Origin: Gemmatimonadota bacterium
GTDB taxonomy: Bacteria > Gemmatimonadota > Gemmatimonadetes > Gemmatimonadales > Gemmatimonadaceae
DNA length: 64,000 nt
Assembly (NCBI GenBank): GCA_016714015.1
Contig: JADJNZ010000009.1
Coordinates: 56,607-120,606, forward strand
Direction of reading: 5' to 3'
Shown here piece by piece: positions 37,082-45,156 of this stretch. Position 1 is the first letter of the stretch; every line of letters begins with the position of its first letter. A program made the position numbers and the translations under genes. The notes beneath the pieces are model-generated. The model was not told the origin of the DNA. It saw nothing but the letters and a program-made list of their open reading frames with translations, and made no database searches.

Positions 37082-37614
37082 CGACGATCACACATCTCAG
37101 TCGTGCGCGTGAAGGTCTGCTGGCCGCCTGGAAGTGTTGCCTCTCGTTCACGAAGAGCGAGTGGCGGCTTGAGGACTATCCGCTGCGTCTGCGCCAGCAG
37201 TCGACGGGCAGCGGAGGCACCGTCCCCCCGTGGTCGGCTCAGATTATTGGCTACTGGCAGTTGTGCGGGCTTGGCGAGTCGCGTGAAGCCGCTATCGCCG
37301 ACCTAACCTCGAGGCTTGAGCTCGTGCGTTCGCGCGGACCGCTTCCTCGCCCCGGGACCAAGGTTCCGGTGGTATTCGCTGCGTCGAGCGAGCTGGAACG
37401 CCACGGTGAGTTCGCCTTTGAGTTTGTGGAGCGAGTCACGGGCATTCGTCCCTTATTCATGTCGGACGAGTCATCGCTCGCTGACTTTGCGGACGGTGAG
37501 GGATTGGAGGAGTTCCGCGCAAAGATCTTCGCCGAGTACGGTCGAGAGGTACGGCTGGAGCTTGATGGGCCCCTCTGGCGGGTGCTTGACGCGGTCGGAG
37601 CTGGCGCGGCATAA
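37078..37614 (+). CDS. Cassette 4: hypothetical protein, 178 aa
   Basis: This soluble protein is mixed α/β, with no signal or TM segment. WQLCGLGESREAAIADLTSRL and FEFVERVTGIRPLFMSDESS are its most conserved-looking stretches. I do not recognise the family. The ATG is part of the GTTATGC recombination core and the stop is the TAA of the next R'' box, so the gene fills the cassette exactly. There is no ribosome-binding site inside the cassette; translation would depend on the preceding attC or be leaderless. Confidence 0.65.
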   Translation: MPTITHLSRAREGLLAAWKCCLSFTKSEWRLEDYPLRLRQQSTGSGGTVPPWSAQIIGYWQLCGLGESREAAIADLTSRLELVRSRGPLPRPGTKVPVVFAASSELERHGEFAFEFVERVTGIRPLFMSDESSLADFADGEGLEEFRAKIFAEYGREVRLELDGPLWRVLDAVGAGAA

Positions 37615-37741
37615 CGGCAGTTGGTGCTGATGGCCGGCTGGGGTAGCGGGTTGGCGGCCCCGGCCTCATCGTACCGCAGGGTCGGCCGTGGCCGCCAACC
37701 CGCATCTATGGAATCGGCCACAGCACAACGTGACGTTAGGC
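37609..37741 (+). repeat. attC4 (class A)
   Basis: R'' GCATAAC at 37609–37615, R' GTTAGGC at 37735–37741. Confidence 0.93.
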
Positions 37742-37758
37742 GGAGCTCTGTGAGGTCG

Positions 37759-38502
37759 ATGACGCGGACAATCATGTTGCTCGCTGCGACGTCGCTTCTC
37801 GCGGCGTGTGCGCCCGAGATACCTCCAAGTTGGGAGCGCGGAAACTGTCTCGCTTCGACGCCAGAGGCTACACAACTGGCGCTCCTTCGTGCGCGGGCGG
37901 ACTCGTCGCCGATCTTCCTGCTCGGCTCGACCGACGCCGCGCGGCTCCGCGGTGAACTCGATCGCCGCGCACGCGCGCTCGAGCAAGACACGATCTGGGT
38001 CCGTAGTGCCGACACGGTACTGACCCAGCCGCCGCTCAGCGATGCGTGGTGGCATGTCGTTCAGACAGTACATCCCGAGCTCGAGCCGATGGACTCGTCG
38101 CTGGCGCGCGCGTACGTCCAAGGTCGTTTCGCGCTTGATTCGACGCACACGGCGTTCCTCCTTCGTGTGCCCGGCGTTGAAGTCGCGTTCCGCGAGGAAC
38201 TCTGGATTCACAGCGCCGTCGGACAGTGTTTCCTATTGCCCGAGCTCCTGGCACTCGCGTGGGGTGATGGTGGAGAGACCAGCGAGCTGGAGACATGGAT
38301 TGTTGACTTGGACGCAAATGGAGTGCGCGAGCTTGTGCAGCGCAGCTATTCGTCGATTACGACGGAGAATCCGGACGACACGCTGGCCGTGACGGAGATA
38401 TCTGATTCAGTCGCCGTACTCCGATGGAGAGTGCCGCGGTTCGTGCAGGACTCGAGCTTTGACCTCAACCGGATTCCGTGGGCGCGAATCCCCAGACCGT
38501 GA
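37759..38502 (+). CDS. Cassette 5: lipoprotein, 247 aa
   Basis: The signal MTRTIMLLAATSLLAACAPE has lipobox LAAC. The mature part has no recognised domain; paired Cys occur in GNCLAST and VGQCFLLPE. WIVDLDANGVRELVQRSYSS looks like an FG-GAP-type or calcium-binding fragment. An in-frame GTG at 37750 is an alternative start. The product is predicted to be an envelope lipoprotein of unknown role. Confidence 0.65.
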   Translation: MTRTIMLLAATSLLAACAPEIPPSWERGNCLASTPEATQLALLRARADSSPIFLLGSTDAARLRGELDRRARALEQDTIWVRSADTVLTQPPLSDAWWHVVQTVHPELEPMDSSLARAYVQGRFALDSTHTAFLLRVPGVEVAFREELWIHSAVGQCFLLPELLALAWGDGGETSELETWIVDLDANGVRELVQRSYSSITTENPDDTLAVTEISDSVAVLRWRVPRFVQDSSFDLNRIPWARIPRP

Positions 38503-38525
38503 TGGCGAGTGTCGAACCGCGGCCC

Positions 38526-38659
38526 GCCTAACGGCGGTTGGTGACCGATGGCCGGCTAGGGTAGCGGGTTGGCGGCCACGCTTTATCGTTCCTGAAGGAC
38601 CGGCGTGGCCGCCAACCCGCATTTCATTTGAACGGCCACGGCACAACCTGACGTTAGCC
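38526..38659 (+). repeat. attC5 (class A)
   Basis: R'' GCCTAAC at 38526–38532, R' GTTAGCC at 38653–38659. Confidence 0.93.
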
Positions 38660-38667
38660 CGACCTAC

Positions 38668-39123
38668 ATGAGATCGCGTCGAAGACACACTCCAACTCAC
38701 CCACTGCTGCCTGAGGAAGCGTCCACGGCGCTCAATGTCGTGACGTTCCTCTTCGCATCGAGCGGAGGACTGTCGTTGCTGTTTCTCGCCGTCGGCCTCG
38801 TCGGCAAACTGCTCGGCTGGAGCGTGATGGCCGATGTCGCCATCAACCCACTCATCGTCCTCATCCGCCTAGCAGTCGCCGCTGGTTACCTCTGGACCGC
38901 GTGGCTGCTTTCCGAACGGCGCGAACTCGGCGGCTTCCTCGGCCTCGGGTTCCTCGGGCTTTCGATCGCGCCCCCCTTGCTGCTCGGTAGCAGGGTAGGC
39001 AGCAGCAACCTGTTGATTCCGGTCCTCGGCGCCATCGGCCTCGCGCTGTCCTGGTCGTACTTGAACGACGAGGATGAGGCAGCGCGAGACGCGTCTGCGA
39101 AGATCGGTCCGCGGGCGGGCTAA
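38668..39123 (+). CDS. Cassette 6: membrane protein, 151 aa, about four TM helices
   Basis: Hydrophobic segments lie at residues ~22–46, ~58–78, ~88–106 and ~112–130, with a basic N-terminus (MRSRRRHTP) and an acidic tail (NDEDEAARD). No transport motif is visible. The TAA stop forms part of attC6 R''. Family unknown. Confidence 0.65.
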   Translation: MRSRRRHTPTHPLLPEEASTALNVVTFLFASSGGLSLLFLAVGLVGKLLGWSVMADVAINPLIVLIRLAVAAGYLWTAWLLSERRELGGFLGLGFLGLSIAPPLLLGSRVGSSNLLIPVLGAIGLALSWSYLNDEDEAARDASAKIGPRAG

Positions 39124-39251
39124 CGACGGTTGGTGACCGATGGCCGGCTAGGGTAGCGGGTGGGCGGCCCCGCCCTCATCGTACTTCAGGGTCGGGCGTG
39201 GCCGCCCACCCGCAATTATTGGAACGGCCACGGCACAACCTGACGTTAGGC
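39118..39251 (+). repeat. attC6 (class A)
   Basis: R'' GGCTAAC at 39118–39124, R' GTTAGGC at 39245–39251. The arms are the gcgggtgggcggcc variant. Confidence 0.93.
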
Positions 39252-39277
39252 GGACGGAGGAGGCTCTGGAGCGCTAC

Positions 39278-39928
39278 ATGCAGGCGGCGTTCATCGCCAT
39301 GGCCGTGGCCACGATCTCTAATGCCGCGAACGCTCAGCGCGCGCGCGAATGCGTCGCAGTGCCAGCGTCGCGCACTGCATCGCTCGACTCGGCGCAGCAA
39401 GCTCTCGGGTTCCGCCTCTACTGGCCAGCAATCGAGGCCTGCGGTCCCGAGAGAATTGTCGCTGCACTCTGGACGCCCGAGCGTGATCGCGACGGTGACT
39501 TCGGTTCGCGCATTGCATTGCTTCGACCCACGGACGGGCGCTCCTTCGTCGCAGTCTCGTTCTCGCGAGGCTTCCTTGAGTCGAGCCTGCCACGCGTGCG
39601 CGCGTTCGAGGCCCGGGGCCGAGTGCTCGCACTCGCGGACCTTGGTGACGAAGGAGGGAGTTGGGGTATCGAGGCATTCGAGGTGCTCCGCGACAGCCTT
39701 CTTGCGCTCGGCCGCCTGGATGTTGGCAAATCCTCGCGTGACGATGAGAATGACGGATCGGCCTTCAGCCACTTGGCCGTCGCGCTGAGTGCGGGAGAAT
39801 GGCAGGTGAGCTTCGACACCGTTGTCGTGCTCGAACCGAACCGAGATTCTCGCTCCGTCATCGAGGCAAGTCCGCGCAGGCCGGCCCGGTTCCGCGCGCA
39901 CGGCGGCACGTGGCGCCGTCTTCCGTGA
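39278..39928 (+). CDS. Cassette 7: secreted protein, 216 aa
   Basis: A signal peptide (MQAAFIAMAVATISNAANAQ) is followed by a mature domain with Cys in ARECVAVP and EACGPERI, possibly a disulfide. The rest is β-rich (FVAVSFSRGFL, QVSFDTVVVLEP). No catalytic motif is recognisable. It is periplasmic or secreted, function unknown. Confidence 0.62.
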   Translation: MQAAFIAMAVATISNAANAQRARECVAVPASRTASLDSAQQALGFRLYWPAIEACGPERIVAALWTPERDRDGDFGSRIALLRPTDGRSFVAVSFSRGFLESSLPRVRAFEARGRVLALADLGDEGGSWGIEAFEVLRDSLLALGRLDVGKSSRDDENDGSAFSHLAVALSAGEWQVSFDTVVVLEPNRDSRSVIEASPRRPARFRAHGGTWRRLP

Positions 39929-39934
39929 GCCGCC

Positions 39935-40067
39935 GCCTAACGGCAGTTGGTGCTGATGGCCGGCTGGGGTAGCGGGTTGGCGGCCCCGGCCTCATCGTAC
40001 TTCAGGGTCGGCCGGGGCCGCCAACCCGCATTAATGGAATCGGCCACAGCACAACTTGACGTTATGT
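39935..40067 (+). repeat. attC7 (class A)
   Basis: R'' GCCTAAC at 39935–39941, R' GTTATGT at 40061–40067. Confidence 0.93.
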
Positions 40068-40096
40068 TGACGACAGACCTCGTCGCGGCAGAATGA
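40064..40096 (+). other. 10-codon leader ORF coupled to cassette 8 gene
   Basis: MLTTDLVAAE starts at the ATG of the R' core, and its TGA overlaps the ATG of the nucleotidyltransferase-like gene (ATGA, 40093–40096). Such coupling could supply ribosomes to a cassette gene. Confidence 0.4.
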
Positions 40097-40623
40097 GTCG
40101 CTCGCCCATCATCCGATACGCCAACGACTGGCTGCATTCACGAACGGCCTTGCTCGGGTACGCGGGCGCGTTCGCCGCCGAGGCTCGCGCGCTCTCGGGG
40201 GTCGTGCGCATTGCCCTGCTCGGATCGATCCTGACCGAGAAGCCGGATCCGAAGGACATTGATCTGCTCGTCATCGTGAGCGAGTCGTGCGACCTCGAAC
40301 GCCTCGCCATGATGGCCCGCCGCGTGAAGGGTCGGGCCCAGAGCCTTGGCCGTGGCGCGGACGTGTTCCTCGGCGCCGAGAACGGGACATACCTCGGGCG
40401 CGCGTGTTCGTGGCGCGATTGTCGGCCTGGCGTGCGCAAGGCATGCGACGCGAACCATTGCGGCCGACGGCCGTTCCTCCATGACGATCTGCAAACCATC
40501 ACGCTGCCGACGGAGCTCGTTCGAGAGCCGCCGCTTGAGTTGTTTCCACATGTGCTCGCGCGGCGCGCTCTGCCCGCGGACGTAGCGAAGTGGCTCGCTG
40601 AGCTGGCCGGATCCGCAACATAA
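40093..40623 (+). CDS. Cassette 8: nucleotidyltransferase-fold protein, 176 aa
   Basis: IALLGSILTEKPDPKDIDLLV holds the GS…DxD pattern of the polβ/MNT nucleotidyltransferase superfamily; in short, GS then DIDLLV with both metal-binding Asp. The C-terminal half has five Cys/His residues (ACSWRDCRPGVRKACDANH), which may bind zinc or may be incidental. Relatives act as aminoglycoside-type modifying enzymes, toxin-neutralising AMP transferases or unknowns; this one cannot be assigned. The stop is the TAA in attC8. Confidence 0.65.
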   Translation: MSRSPIIRYANDWLHSRTALLGYAGAFAAEARALSGVVRIALLGSILTEKPDPKDIDLLVIVSESCDLERLAMMARRVKGRAQSLGRGADVFLGAENGTYLGRACSWRDCRPGVRKACDANHCGRRPFLHDDLQTITLPTELVREPPLELFPHVLARRALPADVAKWLAELAGSAT

Positions 40624-40751
40624 CGGCAGTTGGTGCAGATGGCCGCGCTGGGGTAGCGGTTGGGCGGCCGCGCTTTATCGTACACTTCGGTACGGCGCGG
40701 CCGCCCAACCGCATCTTATGGAATCGGCCACAGCACAACTTGACGTTAGGT
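40618..40751 (+). repeat. attC8 (class B)
   Basis: R'' ACATAAC at 40618–40624, R' GTTAGGT at 40745–40751. Confidence 0.93.
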
Positions 40752-40819
40752 TGACCGGAATTGGCTCCGTCCGGATCACTTCACACCGCACCGTCGCCAG
40801 TTTGGAGGCTGAGTCGTCC

Positions 40820-41416
40820 ATGCCGAGTAGGACGCTGACGTACAGGTGTCTGGTTATCTCGCCGAGCGACGTGGACGAAGCGCGCGACGCCGTGTGTGAC
40901 GTGTTGGGCAGATGGAATGCGTCTATCGGTGTCGCGCTCGACCTGCGCGTCGAAGCAGTTCGGTGGGAGACGCATTCCCGACCAGAACTCGGCGGACATC
41001 CGCAGTCACTCCTTGACAGCCAGGTTGTCGCCGGCGCTGACTTCGGAATCGCAGTCTTCGGTGCGCGGATTGGCACTCCCACGCTTGAATGGGAGTCTGG
41101 CTCGGTTCACGAGATTGAGCGCCTCAGAGGTGGTGGCGCGGAAGTCATGGTCTACTTCGACGCGGGTGCGCTTCCGCGCGATGTAGATCTCGCTCAGCTC
41201 GAAGCACTGCGCGCGTTCCAAACTCGAGTGCGCACACAGGGAATCGTATTTGAGTACAGCTCTCTCTCTGATCTGCGCGAGCACATCATGCATCACGTCA
41301 CCACGCTGCTCGGCAGTCGCGCAAACCACGAGCGCTTTAGCACCTTCATTGAGAAGCGCACGAGCGACCCGGACTCGCCACGCGAAGGGCAGATCTGGCT
41401 TCGCACCGATCTGTGA
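40820..41416 (+). CDS. Cassette 9: DUF4062-like protein, 198 aa
   Basis: YRCLVISPSDVDEARDAVCD, the WETHSRPELGGHPQSLLD segment and FGARIGTPTLEWESGSVHEI follow the DUF4062-type plan: a Rossmann-like fold related to nucleoside 2-deoxyribosyltransferases and TIR-like domains, usually found at the N-terminus of NTPase-containing defence or signalling proteins. Here it stands alone, with a C-terminal helical tail. Any role in stress or phage defence is inference. A start at 40820 fits because family similarity begins there. Confidence 0.65.
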   Translation: MPSRTLTYRCLVISPSDVDEARDAVCDVLGRWNASIGVALDLRVEAVRWETHSRPELGGHPQSLLDSQVVAGADFGIAVFGARIGTPTLEWESGSVHEIERLRGGGAEVMVYFDAGALPRDVDLAQLEALRAFQTRVRTQGIVFEYSSLSDLREHIMHHVTTLLGSRANHERFSTFIEKRTSDPDSPREGQIWLRTDL

Positions 41417-41434
41417 CTGCGAGTTGCGCGAGCA

Positions 41435-41568
41435 ACCTAACGGAGGTTGGTGCAGACGGCCGCGGTAGCGAAGCAGGTGGGCGGCCACGCTCTGTCGTAC
41501 CTTTCGGTAGCGCGTGGCCGCCCACCTGCATTTTATGAAAGCGGCCGCAGCACAACCAAACGTTAGCC
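41435..41568 (+). repeat. attC9 (class C)
   Basis: R'' ACCTAAC at 41435–41441, R' GTTAGCC at 41562–41568. Confidence 0.93.
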
Positions 41569-41586
41569 ATTTGCAGAGGCCTTCGC

Positions 41587-42348
41587 GTGAGTGAAGTCGT
41601 CGGAGCTCCCGGTCGGTTCCTGACCGCGCAGTGGCGCGACTTGCTCATGCTCAACTTTGTCGTCGACCCGCGCCTGCTCGCATCGTACGTGCCTGCCGGC
41701 ACAGAACTGGATCTGTGGCAGGGCGAGGCAATCGTGAGTGTCGTCGGATTCCGATTCGTCGACACGAGATTGCTGGGCCTGCCTCTCCCCGGGCACCGGA
41801 ACTTTGAGGAGGTCAATCTCCGCTTCTATGTGCGCCGGCACGAGCCGACCGAAGTGCGCCGCGCCGTTGTCTTCATCCGCGAACTCGTTCCGCGACGGGC
41901 CATCGCGTGGGTCGCCAAAGCATGGTACAACGAGCCCTATCGCGCGCTGCGCATGAGGCACACGGTGCTCGCGCAGGGCGACGACCGCTCGGTCCGCTAT
42001 GAGTGGCGTGAGGGCAGCGTCTGGACCGGGCTAGCGGCGCGCACCGTCGGCGCACCGTCCGCGCTTGTTCCAGGATCGGAGGCCGAGTTCATCACGGAAC
42101 ACTATTGGGGCTACACTCGCCAGCGCGACGGCGGCACCGTCGAGTACCAGGTGGCGCATCCATCGTGGCGCGTGTGGGCGGCGCATGACGCCACGCTCAG
42201 CGGCGACATCGCCGTGACCTACGGTGACGCGTTTGCCCCTGCGCTCGGTGGCGCGCCGCGGTCGGCGTTCGTGGCCGAGGGCTCGCCCATCACCGTGTAT
42301 CGTCCCCGTCGCCTCTCGTTGGTCGAGCACGGCGCGCGCAATGGCTAA
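41587..42348 (+). CDS. Cassette 10: DUF2071 (YqjF-type) protein, 253 aa
   Basis: AQWRDLLMLNFVVDPRLLAS, VPAGTELDLWQGEAIVSVVG and RNFEEVNLRFYVR match the DUF2071/YqjF family, which shares the acetoacetate-decarboxylase β-barrel. No enzymatic activity is firmly known. The protein is full length for the family. It starts at GTG 41587 and ends at the TAA of attC10. It is one of the few cassette genes with a widespread family. Confidence 0.8.
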   Translation: MSEVVGAPGRFLTAQWRDLLMLNFVVDPRLLASYVPAGTELDLWQGEAIVSVVGFRFVDTRLLGLPLPGHRNFEEVNLRFYVRRHEPTEVRRAVVFIRELVPRRAIAWVAKAWYNEPYRALRMRHTVLAQGDDRSVRYEWREGSVWTGLAARTVGAPSALVPGSEAEFITEHYWGYTRQRDGGTVEYQVAHPSWRVWAAHDATLSGDIAVTYGDAFAPALGGAPRSAFVAEGSPITVYRPRRLSLVEHGARNG

Positions 42349-42476
42349 CGGAGGTTGGTGCAGTCGGCCGCGCTAGGGAAGCAGGTGGGCGGCCGCGCTT
42401 TGTCGTACCTTGAGGTACGGCGCGGCCGCCCACCTGCATCTTATGAAAGCGGCCGCAGCACAACCAAACGTTAGGG
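42343..42476 (+). repeat. attC10 (class C)
   Basis: R'' GGCTAAC at 42343–42349, R' GTTAGGG at 42470–42476. Confidence 0.93.
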
Positions 42477-42496
42477 CGACTTCCGCGAAGGAGAGA

Positions 42497-43567
42497 ATGG
42501 AATCCGCAGAGTCTCGAGACCAGATCTTGACTCGTCTCGTCCGATGGACGCTTCTTGGCATCGGCACACTACCGACGGCCTTATTTGCTCAGGTGGTCGT
42601 GCGCGTGACCGACCCGGCGAATCATGCAGTTTCCGCTGCAATCGTTGAGTTCTGGTCCGCGAACGAACGCGTCGCAACGCGCGTGACCGACTCCGACGGT
42701 CTCGCGCGGTTCGTCGCGGGCGAACGCGCCCGTTCGAACGCCGCGATCGTCCGCCGGATTGGATTCCTTCCCGGTCACCTGGTCCTAGGCAGCACCAGCG
42801 ACACCGTGGTCGTGAGCATGGAGCCTCTATCGGGCAGCCTGCCTTCCGTTACGGTGCTCGCGGCCCGCCAGGCATGCCCGCAGACCGATAGCCCCGAAGC
42901 GCGGAAGCTGTGGCAAGAGATTGCCTCTCGATACGAGACTCCGTCGACTCAAGGGAGGAAGGCGAACGTCGAGGAACGCCGAGCAACTGTTGCGGAAGAC
43001 CAAGTGGGAGCCGTCGGCATCGGTAACCCGAGAACCGGCTGGCGTTTCTATACTCACGGCGGGATGACCGGAGCGCGAGCCAGCTTCGCCCAACGAGGAT
43101 ACATCCAGCCGCTCACGGGGACTCACTCTTACGACGACTTCGGCGCTTGGCGCTATCCTCCTCTCCACGCTGAGATGGCCGGACACTTCGTCGATGCGAT
43201 CTTCGGCGAGGCACACACGCTGACCCTGAGTCGTGCTGGCTCCCGGAATATCGTATTGCGCTTCTGCGCGCGTGACCGGCGCCGTAACGGACTGGATGGT
43301 GTCATGCGCGTGGGCGAATCGGGCGGCCTCGCGGATGCTCGCTGGACCTACTGGAATCCTGCCCGCGACGGGGAGTCGGCCGGTGGTGAGGTTGTATTCA
43401 CTCCGCTCGCGGAGTCGGGGCACGCCCCTCTGTTCTCGGCGAGCGGCTTATTCTGGCGACGCCTACCGTCGAAGCGCTATCTCCAGAGCTGGCAGGACTA
43501 CTCCGCCTGGGAGCTTCTCGCGGACAGTGTAGGAACCAATAGCGCGAGCCGCCGGCCCGCGCCCTAA
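42497..43567 (+). CDS. Cassette 11: secreted carboxypeptidase-regulatory-like protein, 356 aa
   Basis: A signal helix (residues ~15–31, LLGIGTLPTALFAQ) leads to VVVRVTDPANHAVSAAIVEF with VTDSDGLARFVAGE, a CarboxypepD_reg/Ig-like β-sandwich that often heads TonB-linked outer-membrane proteins. The remaining ~230 residues (from RQACPQTDSPEARKLW) are unassigned, with no barrel. AAGGAGA lies 9 bp before ATG 42497, one of the clearer ribosome-binding sites in the array. It is the largest cassette gene here. Confidence 0.68.
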   Translation: MESAESRDQILTRLVRWTLLGIGTLPTALFAQVVVRVTDPANHAVSAAIVEFWSANERVATRVTDSDGLARFVAGERARSNAAIVRRIGFLPGHLVLGSTSDTVVVSMEPLSGSLPSVTVLAARQACPQTDSPEARKLWQEIASRYETPSTQGRKANVEERRATVAEDQVGAVGIGNPRTGWRFYTHGGMTGARASFAQRGYIQPLTGTHSYDDFGAWRYPPLHAEMAGHFVDAIFGEAHTLTLSRAGSRNIVLRFCARDRRRNGLDGVMRVGESGGLADARWTYWNPARDGESAGGEVVFTPLAESGHAPLFSASGLFWRRLPSKRYLQSWQDYSAWELLADSVGTNSASRRPAP

Positions 43568-43695
43568 CGGCAGTTGGTGACCGACGGCCGTCTAGGGTAG
43601 CAGGTGGGCGGCCGCGCCTTGTCGTACCTTTCGGTACGGCGCGGCCGCCCACCTGCATTTTATGAAAGCGGCCGCGGCACAACTTGACGTTATGC
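43562..43695 (+). repeat. attC11 (class C)
   Basis: R'' CCCTAAC at 43562–43568, R' GTTATGC at 43689–43695. Confidence 0.93.
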
Positions 43696-43709
43696 CTACG
43701 GAGACGAGA

Positions 43710-44345
43710 ATGGCGCGAGCGGATAGTGGGCGCATTCTCCGCGCGAGTGCGGCCTGTGTGCTCGCTTCCTGCATCGCGTCGGGCGCTGGCGCGCAAGCGA
43801 ACACACGATCCGTGTCGGCCCCCGACACTGCGGCCTTCTACACGTGGTGGGTTCGAGCGCACTCGACGGACCTCAGCGCAGAGGCTGATACCGTCGGGTT
43901 CAGACTCCCGACTGGTGTGCGTCGCATCGGCCTCGCTCTCGCGACGATTCGCGCGAGTACTGGAGTGCGTCGTCGGCCCCCGCTGAAGGACCTCGTAGGG
44001 AAGTGGCGTGTCGGAATCCTCGCGTCCGTCGACGCTGAGGACCTCGTGGTCTGGGTTCCCGATGACAGCCTTGAGCTCAATCGTAACGACGTGGCGTGTC
44101 GGCCGCGGCGCAGTTGGCTCAGCGTCGTGCCTTCGGGCCAGTGGTTGAGCGTCGACCTGGATCCGAGTTGCGACGAGACGTATGGAAGCGACGAGGTGGA
44201 CTTCACGCTCTATTGGCTTGGGATGGATCGGTGGCCGCACGTGCAGATTACGACAAATGGGCCTGCCTGCGTGCCGTCCCGCCTCTATCGCTTCGATCCC
44301 CGGGAACAGCGATATGTCGAGGCGCGCGAGGCGTGCGCCGGATAG
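43710..44345 (+). CDS. Cassette 12: secreted protein, 211 aa
   Basis: The signal peptide ends ASGAGAQ (residue ~29). The mature part has four Cys (DVACRPR, PSCDET, PACVPS, REACAG) that could form two disulfides. No recognised fold. I chose ATG 43710 because GGAG lies ~8 bp upstream; an in-frame ATG in the recombination core (43692) would add six residues. Confidence 0.62.
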   Translation: MARADSGRILRASAACVLASCIASGAGAQANTRSVSAPDTAAFYTWWVRAHSTDLSAEADTVGFRLPTGVRRIGLALATIRASTGVRRRPPLKDLVGKWRVGILASVDAEDLVVWVPDDSLELNRNDVACRPRRSWLSVVPSGQWLSVDLDPSCDETYGSDEVDFTLYWLGMDRWPHVQITTNGPACVPSRLYRFDPREQRYVEAREACAG

Positions 44346-44360
44346 TCTGGCGCGCCCGAG

Positions 44361-44494
44361 GCATAACGGCAGTTGGTGCAGACGGCCGCGCTGGGGTAGC
44401 GGTTGGGCGGCCGTGCTTTATCGTACCTGAAGGTACCGCACGGCCGCCCAACCGCATTTCATGAAAGCGGCCGCAGCACAACTTGACGTTATGC
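44361..44494 (+). repeat. attC12 (class B)
   Basis: R'' GCATAAC at 44361–44367, R' GTTATGC at 44488–44494. Confidence 0.93.
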
Positions 44495-45015
44495 CTGCAC
44501 TGACGAAGATCATGACCCTATTTCAGCGTGCTTCGTTTGCTGTGGCCGTCAGCGCCGCCTGTCTGCCTTCGGGCGGTCAGGCGCAGGACGGCAGAAGTGG
44601 CCTATTGCTCCAGCCGCCCGCCAGCACAGCGCCCTTGCTCTGCCGTCGCGTCCCTCGCGATGATGCGATATCGCCGCGGGCGGCTCTCGTTCTTGAGTTT
44701 CGCTACGGAACGGATACGTCGCTCTACGACCTCGGGCAGGGAATGTCGCTGAATACGCGCCGTATCACCGTTGCCTGGGACTCGACGGGCAGGCCCCTTC
44801 TAGCGAGGTCGTCGTTCACACGCGACGTCGCGGTTGCGGCGCGCCTTGGTTTCGAGGTGCGCGCGACCGCGGACGGCGCGCTCAGTGGCGAGTGGACTGA
44901 TCGCGACGCGAACGGAAAGCCGGCCGTGGTACCTCTCAGCCACGAGGAGTCGAACCGTGTGGAGGCGCTCATGCGGTGGCTCTGGTCACGTCGGTGCGAA
45001 GGTCGTACCCCGTGA
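44491..45015 (+). CDS. Cassette 13: secreted protein, 174 aa
   Basis: The ATG lies in the GTTATGC core. A signal peptide spans residues ~9–33 (FAVAVSAACLPSGGQAQ); an internal ATG at 44512 is an alternative. The mature domain has ALVLEFRYGTDTS and FEVRATADGALSG β-strands and one Cys pair (LLCRR, SRRCEG). Family unknown. Confidence 0.6.
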   Translation: MPALTKIMTLFQRASFAVAVSAACLPSGGQAQDGRSGLLLQPPASTAPLLCRRVPRDDAISPRAALVLEFRYGTDTSLYDLGQGMSLNTRRITVAWDSTGRPLLARSSFTRDVAVAARLGFEVRATADGALSGEWTDRDANGKPAVVPLSHEESNRVEALMRWLWSRRCEGRTP

Positions 45016-45016
45016 G

Positions 45017-45150
45017 GCATAACGGAGGTTGGTGCAGACGGCCGCGGTAGCGAAGCAGGTGGGCGGCCGCGCTCTGTCGTACCTTTCGGTACAGCGCGGC
45101 CGCCCACCTGCATCTTATGAAAGCGGCCGCAGCACAACCAAACGTTAGGC
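45017..45150 (+). repeat. attC13 (class C)
   Basis: R'' GCATAAC at 45017–45023, R' GTTAGGC at 45144–45150. Confidence 0.93.
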
Positions 45151-45156
45151 GATGCG

